Positions 5,365 through 8,075 of a DNA stretch of 8,075 nucleotides are shown here, piece after piece (position 1 is the stretch's first letter; each line of letters starts with the position of its first letter). The translations under genes were made by a program, and so were the position numbers. Origin of the DNA: CANLWN01 sp039815505 (GTDB lineage: Bacteria > Bacteroidota > Bacteroidia > Flavobacteriales > Flavobacteriaceae); contig JBCBZE010000149.1 of NCBI GenBank assembly GCA_039815505.1, positions 1 through 8,075 on the forward strand, read 5' to 3'. The notes under the pieces are model-generated. The model saw only the letters and a program-made list of their open reading frames with translations. It made no database searches and was not told the DNA's origin.

Positions 5365-6738
5365 TTAGTTATAGATTATATTTTTATTTATCCCCAACTT
5401 TTTTATCTTAAAATCCAAAGTATTTGGGTGAAGCTTCAGGATTTCGGCCGCTCCCCCCGAACCGCGTATTCTACCGCTACAATAGGCTAAAGTGTGGATA
5501 ATTTGCTCTCTTTCAATATCTTCCAAAGATTTAAGTTTGTACTCTTCGGTGTTGAAAAGTATATTCTGGTCAACGCTGTCCAATTTAATGGATAGTTCAT
5601 TGTTCTCTGCAAGAATAACACCTCTTTCCACATAGTGCTGCAATTCCCTGACATTCCCTGGCCAAGCATACTTCTCAAAACTTGTAAGGGTCTTAGGGGC
5701 TATTTTTTTAACGGATTTATTGAGTTTTCTTGCGCTTGTTTCCAAAAAATAACGGGTTAGCCTATGAATATCCCCTTTACGTTCTCTTAAGGGTGGAATC
5801 TTTATAGGGAAGATATTAAGTCTAAAAAATAGATCGGCCCTAAAACTACCTTCTTGCACTTCTTTTGCCAAATTTTTATTTGTGGCCGCAATAATTCTTA
5901 CGTCTATTTTTTTAGAATAATTACCGCCGATGGTCTCAATTTCTTTTTCCTGTAAACATCGTAACAGTTTAGCCTGACTACCAAGGGGAAGCTCTCCTAT
6001 TTCATCCAAAAAAATGCTGCCTCCGTCCGCTAGTTCAAATTTCCCTTTTCGTTTTTCCGTGGCCCCGGTAAAGCTACCCTTTTCATGACCAAATAATACG
6101 GACTCGATAAGGTCTTTGGGGAGTGCGGCGCAATTCACCTTTATAATTTTTTTATCGGCTCTACCGGAAGATTTATGAATAGCTTCCATAAAAAGTTCTT
6201 TCCCGGTACCGGTTTCACCCTGAATAAGTACCGTGGCGTCCGTTGGGGCCACTTGGGCCACTTTTTTAAGAGCTTCATTTATAGCGGGACTTTCACCAAT
6301 AATGGTGGTTTTGTTTTCACTATCTTGTCTTTTAACAGTTCCAGCCTTCTTTTTTTGTATGGGAGTATCTCCCATTTTTGCAAAACCAATGTCCAGCGCA
6401 ACCCTAACATCCCTTTTGTCAAAGGGTTTTAAGATATAGCCTAGCGGGTTTGTGCGGTTCATCTCCTTTAGTGTCTTGGTATCGGAATAGGAAGTAATAT
6501 AGATATAGGGCAACCTATATTGCTGTTCAATAATTTTGGCCAGTTCAATACCATTGGTTTCCCCCATAATATTGATATCCAAAAGGACTAAGTCTGGAAG
6601 TTCTTTTTTTAGGGCCGCTAGCGCTTCTTCGGCAGATTTTGCAATGCCCATTACCGCGTACCCTAAATCCGAAGTAGTTTGTCTTATATCCTGCGAAATA
6701 AGAAATTCATCCTCAACGATTAAAAGTTTTCCTGACAT
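5365..6738 (-). CDS. NtrC-like response regulator: REC, sigma-54 AAA+ activator, Fis HTH
   Basis: A 457-residue sigma-54-dependent transcription activator. The receiver domain (about 4-120) carries VEDE, phospho-acceptor D54 in LLDINI, T82 in YITSYSD and K104 in ILKPF. The AAA+ domain (about 146-385) has Walker A GETGTGKE (K180), a sigma-54-contact loop GSFTGA (221-226; the usual form is GAFTGA), Walker B SIFLDEIGELP (D245, E246), sensor I IIAATN, arginine-finger candidates in FRADLFFRL (R300, R306) and sensor II WPGNVREL (R364). A Fis-type HTH closes the protein (about 408-450, GSGGAAEILKLHPNTLDFKI). The start at 6738 is preferred over the in-frame ATG at 6807. It gives the common MSGKLLIVEDE opening and NtrC-identical numbering for D54, T82 and K104, and it leaves a leader after the sigma-54-like element at 6821-6836. 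It should be phosphorylated by the kinase 3' of it and activate sigma-54 promoters, probably including its own. Confidence 0.95.
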   Translation of the reverse strand: MSGKLLIVEDEFLISQDIRQTTSDLGYAVMGIAKSAEEALAALKKELPDLVLLDINIMGETNGIELAKIIEQQYRLPYIYITSYSDTKTLKEMNRTNPLGYILKPFDKRDVRVALDIGFAKMGDTPIQKKKAGTVKRQDSENKTTIIGESPAINEALKKVAQVAPTDATVLIQGETGTGKELFMEAIHKSSGRADKKIIKVNCAALPKDLIESVLFGHEKGSFTGATEKRKGKFELADGGSIFLDEIGELPLGSQAKLLRCLQEKEIETIGGNYSKKIDVRIIAATNKNLAKEVQEGSFRADLFFRLNIFPIKIPPLRERKGDIHRLTRYFLETSARKLNKSVKKIAPKTLTSFEKYAWPGNVRELQHYVERGVILAENNELSIKLDSVDQNILFNTEEYKLKSLEDIEREQIIHTLAYCSGRIRGSGGAAEILKLHPNTLDFKIKKLGINKNIIYN

Positions 6739-6820
6739 AGTCGGAGGTTTGAAAGTTACCTCATGGCGGAAATCGTTAAACTTGTCCAGCGTTTTGAGTT
6801 TGCCCATAGTACTGTACGAA

Positions 6821-6836
6821 GTCTAAAGTCGTGCCA
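6821..6836 (-). promoter_or_regulatory. Sigma-54-like promoter facing the response regulator gene
   Basis: On the minus strand the sequence is TGGCACGACTTTAGAC. The -24 half TGGCACG is a perfect consensus match. The -12 half is TAGA instead of TTGC: the GG and the -13 G keep the 10-bp spacing, but the -12 C is replaced. Transcription would start near 6810, giving a leader of about 72 nt to the ATG at 6738. The element is nearly identical to the plus-strand one at 7204-7219, which raises confidence that it is functional. Confidence 0.5.
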
Positions 6837-6965
6837 TGAAAAATGAGTCCTAAATATATTGATTTTTAAGCTTTTATATAAAAATGATACCATAAACAAA
6901 CACAATATATGGGATATGTACAATTTATGGTGGTGTCCCCTATTAAAAAATGCGAAAGCTTCCAA

Positions 6966-6977
6966 AATATAGGATGC
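6966..6977 (+). repeat. 12-bp direct repeat AATATAGGATGC, copy 1
   Basis: Exact 12-bp match to 7221-7232, 255 bp apart in the same control region. Flanking bases do not match, so this is not a duplication of a longer block. It could be a protein-binding site. Confidence 0.4.
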
Positions 6978-6986
6978 TTTTGTACC

Positions 6987-7030
6987 CGTTCTTTTCTGCT
7001 ATGAATGTTGCACCTTTTAAAACAAGAACG
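6987..7030. repeat. Inverted repeat CGTTCTT / AAGAACG with 30-bp spacer
   Basis: Perfect 7-bp arms at 6987-6993 and 7024-7030, in the middle of the region where binding sites for a sigma-54 activator would lie. The arms could be two half-sites or a long-loop hairpin. This may be chance. Confidence 0.25.
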
Positions 7031-7065
7031 AACAATCACAGGACGCGTTACAAAAAGTTATACAT

Positions 7066-7079
7066 GCATGGATTCATGC
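7066..7079. repeat. Inverted repeat GCATG-GATT-CATGC
   Basis: Perfect 5-bp arms with a 4-bp centre, about 138 bp upstream of the plus-strand sigma-54-like element. That is a typical distance for an NtrC-type enhancer site. It is a single copy, so the assignment is weak. Confidence 0.25.
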
Positions 7080-7203
7080 TTTAAAGGTATTTTCATCAAC
7101 TATTTTGTAAATCTACGATATATGGTATTTTTTAGGGATTCTCTTTTAAAAAAATAATTTTTAATACACTGATTATCAATTTTTTAGAAACTCTCCTAAA
7201 GAC

Positions 7204-7219
7204 TGGCACAACTTTGGTT
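7204..7219 (+). promoter_or_regulatory. Sigma-54-like promoter facing the membrane protein gene at 7284
   Basis: TGGCACAACTTTGGTT contains a perfect -24 half (TGGCAC) and a degenerate -12 half (TGGT for TTGC). It keeps the GG-N10-G spacing with T at the -12 C. The predicted start site is near 7230, leaving a leader of about 54 nt to the ATG at 7284. Twelve of the first 14 bases equal those of the minus-strand element at 6821-6836, including spacer bases that sigma-54 itself does not need to recognise. Confidence 0.5.
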
Positions 7220-7220
7220 C

Positions 7221-7232
7221 AATATAGGATGC
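7221..7232 (+). repeat. 12-bp direct repeat AATATAGGATGC, copy 2
   Basis: Exact match to 6966-6977. This copy starts 2 bp after the sigma-54-like element and would cover the predicted transcription start near 7230. Confidence 0.4.
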
Positions 7233-7283
7233 ATTACGATGTAGTGAAGTAATTATCCAAACTCATTTCAAAATTAAAAACGT

Positions 7284-7658
7284 ATGACTTTTTTCTTATT
7301 AAACTGCAAGACAAGGGCCATTGCAAATTATTTGTTGGTGCTTTTTTTATGGTTTTCCGATTATCTGGAGTTCTTGTCCAGTATTTTGATTATCTGCAAC
7401 AAAGTACTGGCATTTATCATTTTGTCACTAAGCTTGACTACCAATTTTAAGTACGGTATTATAAAATTGTTCTCCATACGAACATATGGTAAAATAGAGC
7501 GTACCATAGCCGTATTGCTTCTTTTCCTACCACTTTTATTTTTTTCTATTTTGGAAATCTATGACATAACCTTTTGTATTGGATTTGGCGCAATACTGAT
7601 CATTTTGAACATTATAACCGATTTCCGCACCTATAAATATAGGTATACACTTATATAG
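7284..7658 (+). CDS. Small SPW-repeat-like four-helix membrane protein
   Basis: A 124-residue, very hydrophobic protein with four likely membrane helices at about 14-33, 38-53, 73-90 and 96-112. Its plan is two similar helix pairs joined by a basic loop, LTTNFKYGIIKLFSIRTYGKIE (51-72). That loop and the ending FCIGFGAILIILNIITDFRTYK resemble the small SPW-repeat membrane proteins common in Bacteroidota, whose loop reads roughly LTNFEFGLIKVIPFKIHG. The SPW tripeptides that name the family are not preserved here, so this is a divergent member or a look-alike. The function of the family is unknown. It lies about 54 nt after a predicted sigma-54 start site and is divergent from the sigma-54 activator, so it is a candidate target of that regulator. 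The ATG follows an A-rich leader (TTAAAAACGT). Confidence 0.6.
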   Translation: MTFFLLNCKTRAIANYLLVLFLWFSDYLEFLSSILIICNKVLAFIILSLSLTTNFKYGIIKLFSIRTYGKIERTIAVLLLFLPLLFFSILEIYDITFCIGFGAILIILNIITDFRTYKYRYTLI

Positions 7659-7711
7659 GATAAATGATACGCTTAAGAATAGTAAAATTAATACGCTAAA
7701 ATGACATATTT

Positions 7712-8075
7712 ATGAATGAAATGATTCGATTAGCTTCCCAATATTTAATAGCGGCAGAGTCCAGCTTTTTGCATGCCAACACCAATTATGGTGTGGTACT
7801 AAGTTTCTGTACAAAAGAATACTGTTTATCCACGGAGCCCCTAAACGAGAGCGGGTACAGGCTTACACTTCATTATGATTCCTTTTCTTTGGAATGGCGA
7901 CCCCCAAAAGGTGTAGGGCAGAAACTGGATTTAAACGGCCGAAGACATTATGAAATAGTTCGGTGGATAGAAACCATGGCCATTGATACGGGGTTACCCG
8001 AAGCATTTAGATTTGATCATCGATTCCCTTACGTCAAAATAAGCCAGGACCATATGTTTTATATAGTTGATGATA
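7712..8075 (+). CDS. Unrecognised protein, 5' part only
   Basis: An open frame of 121 codons from ATG 7712 to the window end, with no stop. It starts MNEMIRLASQYLIAAESSFL and contains EPLNESGYRLTLHYDSFSLE, WRPPKGVGQKLDLNGRRHYE and IVRWIETMAIDTGLPEAFRF. The visible part is soluble, with no signal peptide or membrane segment. It looks like a predicted helix, then beta strands, then a helix (HYEIVRWIETMAIDTG). I recall similar uncharacterised cytoplasmic proteins in Bacteroidota but cannot name a domain or activity. The codon usage and AT content look like those of the neighbours, and the reading frame is clean. The start could also be the second ATG at 7721. It is 53 bp after the SPW-like gene on the same strand and may share its sigma-54-like promoter. 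Confidence 0.7.
   Translation, partial: MNEMIRLASQYLIAAESSFLHANTNYGVVLSFCTKEYCLSTEPLNESGYRLTLHYDSFSLEWRPPKGVGQKLDLNGRRHYEIVRWIETMAIDTGLPEAFRFDHRFPYVKISQDHMFYIVDD

Larger units (their letters stand above)
6739..7283. promoter_or_regulatory. Divergent 545-bp control region with paired sigma-54-like elements
   Basis: This AT-rich gap lies between the minus-strand response regulator and the plus-strand membrane protein gene. I see no convincing gene in it. It holds two outward-facing sigma-54-like elements (6821-6836 minus, 7204-7219 plus) and a 12-bp direct repeat AATATAGGATGC (6966-6977 and 7221-7232). It also holds a 7-bp dyad CGTTCTT...AAGAACG (6987-7030) and a small dyad GCATG-GATT-CATGC (7066-7079). 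The space between the two promoters, about 6840-7200, is where upstream binding sites for the NtrC-like regulator would be expected. Confidence 0.55.

Noticed and set aside
6175..6826. Three plus-strand frames (68-96 codons) opposite the response regulator
   Set aside because: All lie over the conserved AAA+ or receiver coding sequence on the minus strand and show no family features.
6756..6965. A 69-codon minus-strand frame overlapping the regulator start and the control region
   Set aside because: It overlaps the regulator start region in another frame and covers the sigma-54-like element; no recognisable domain and composition like non-coding AT-rich DNA.
7104..7133. TTTG, 18 bp, TATTTTTT on the plus strand: a possible housekeeping Bacteroidota promoter for the 7284 gene
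   Set aside because: The -7 box lacks its final G and the leader would be about 145 nt. The sigma-54-like element at 7204 is a better match and better placed, though two promoters are possible.
7667..7697. Direct repeat ATACGCT at 7667-7673 and 7691-7697 between the last two genes
   Set aside because: Only 7 bp and no promoter-like context; likely chance.
7701..7715. A four-codon frame (ATG ACA TAT TTA TGA) whose stop overlaps the ATG at 7712
   Set aside because: Too short to distinguish from chance, with no sign of a conserved leader peptide.

Overview
The window looks like chromosomal DNA of a marine-type Flavobacteriia (Bacteroidota). This is an inference. It rests on AT-rich composition, A-rich translation starts without Shine-Dalgarno sequences, a lipoprotein with an acidic run after its lipid cysteine, a paired YeeE/YedE + DUF6691 transporter, a periplasmic-TPR HisKA_2 kinase, and a sigma factor of a type familiar from that class. 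No rRNA, tRNA, CRISPR array, insertion sequence or phage gene is visible.

Layout. (1) 1-1278, minus strand: a small lipoprotein gene (781-1278), then a two-gene sulfur-transport unit. The unit is a YeeE/YedE half-transporter (125-682) followed 2 bp later by the start of its partner half (1-122, cut by the window edge). (2) 1279-1607: a divergent 329-bp control region with three short inverted repeats. (3) 1608-3022, plus strand: an ECF-type sigma factor and, 29 bp later, a TauD/TfdA-type Fe(II)/2-oxoglutarate dioxygenase. No anti-sigma gene is present. (4) 3025-6738, minus strand: a two-component pair transcribed as response regulator (NtrC-like REC-AAA+-Fis, 5365-6738) and then kinase (periplasmic TPR sensor, HisKA_2/HATPase, 3025-5202). 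The kinase and the dioxygenase end tail to tail only 2 bp apart. (5) 6739-7283: a 545-bp AT-rich control region. (6) 7284-8075, plus strand: a small SPW-repeat-like membrane protein and the 5' part of an unrecognised gene running off the end.

The most interesting signal is in region 5. It carries two outward-facing, nearly identical sigma-54-like promoter elements sharing TGGCACRACTTTRG. One (6821-6836, minus) faces the NtrC-like regulator; the other (7204-7219, plus) faces the membrane protein gene. The regulator has the AAA+ machinery to activate sigma-54 RNA polymerase. The simplest model is that a periplasmic TPR sensor kinase phosphorylates the regulator, which then activates its own operon and the divergent 7284 gene, and possibly 7712. 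Placing the regulator start at 6738 puts its phosphorylation residues at D54, T82 and K104, the same numbers as in NtrC. It also leaves a normal leader after the predicted sigma-54 start site.

The sigma factor-dioxygenase pair is a second possible regulatory/metabolic unit whose substrate and signal cannot be read from the sequence.
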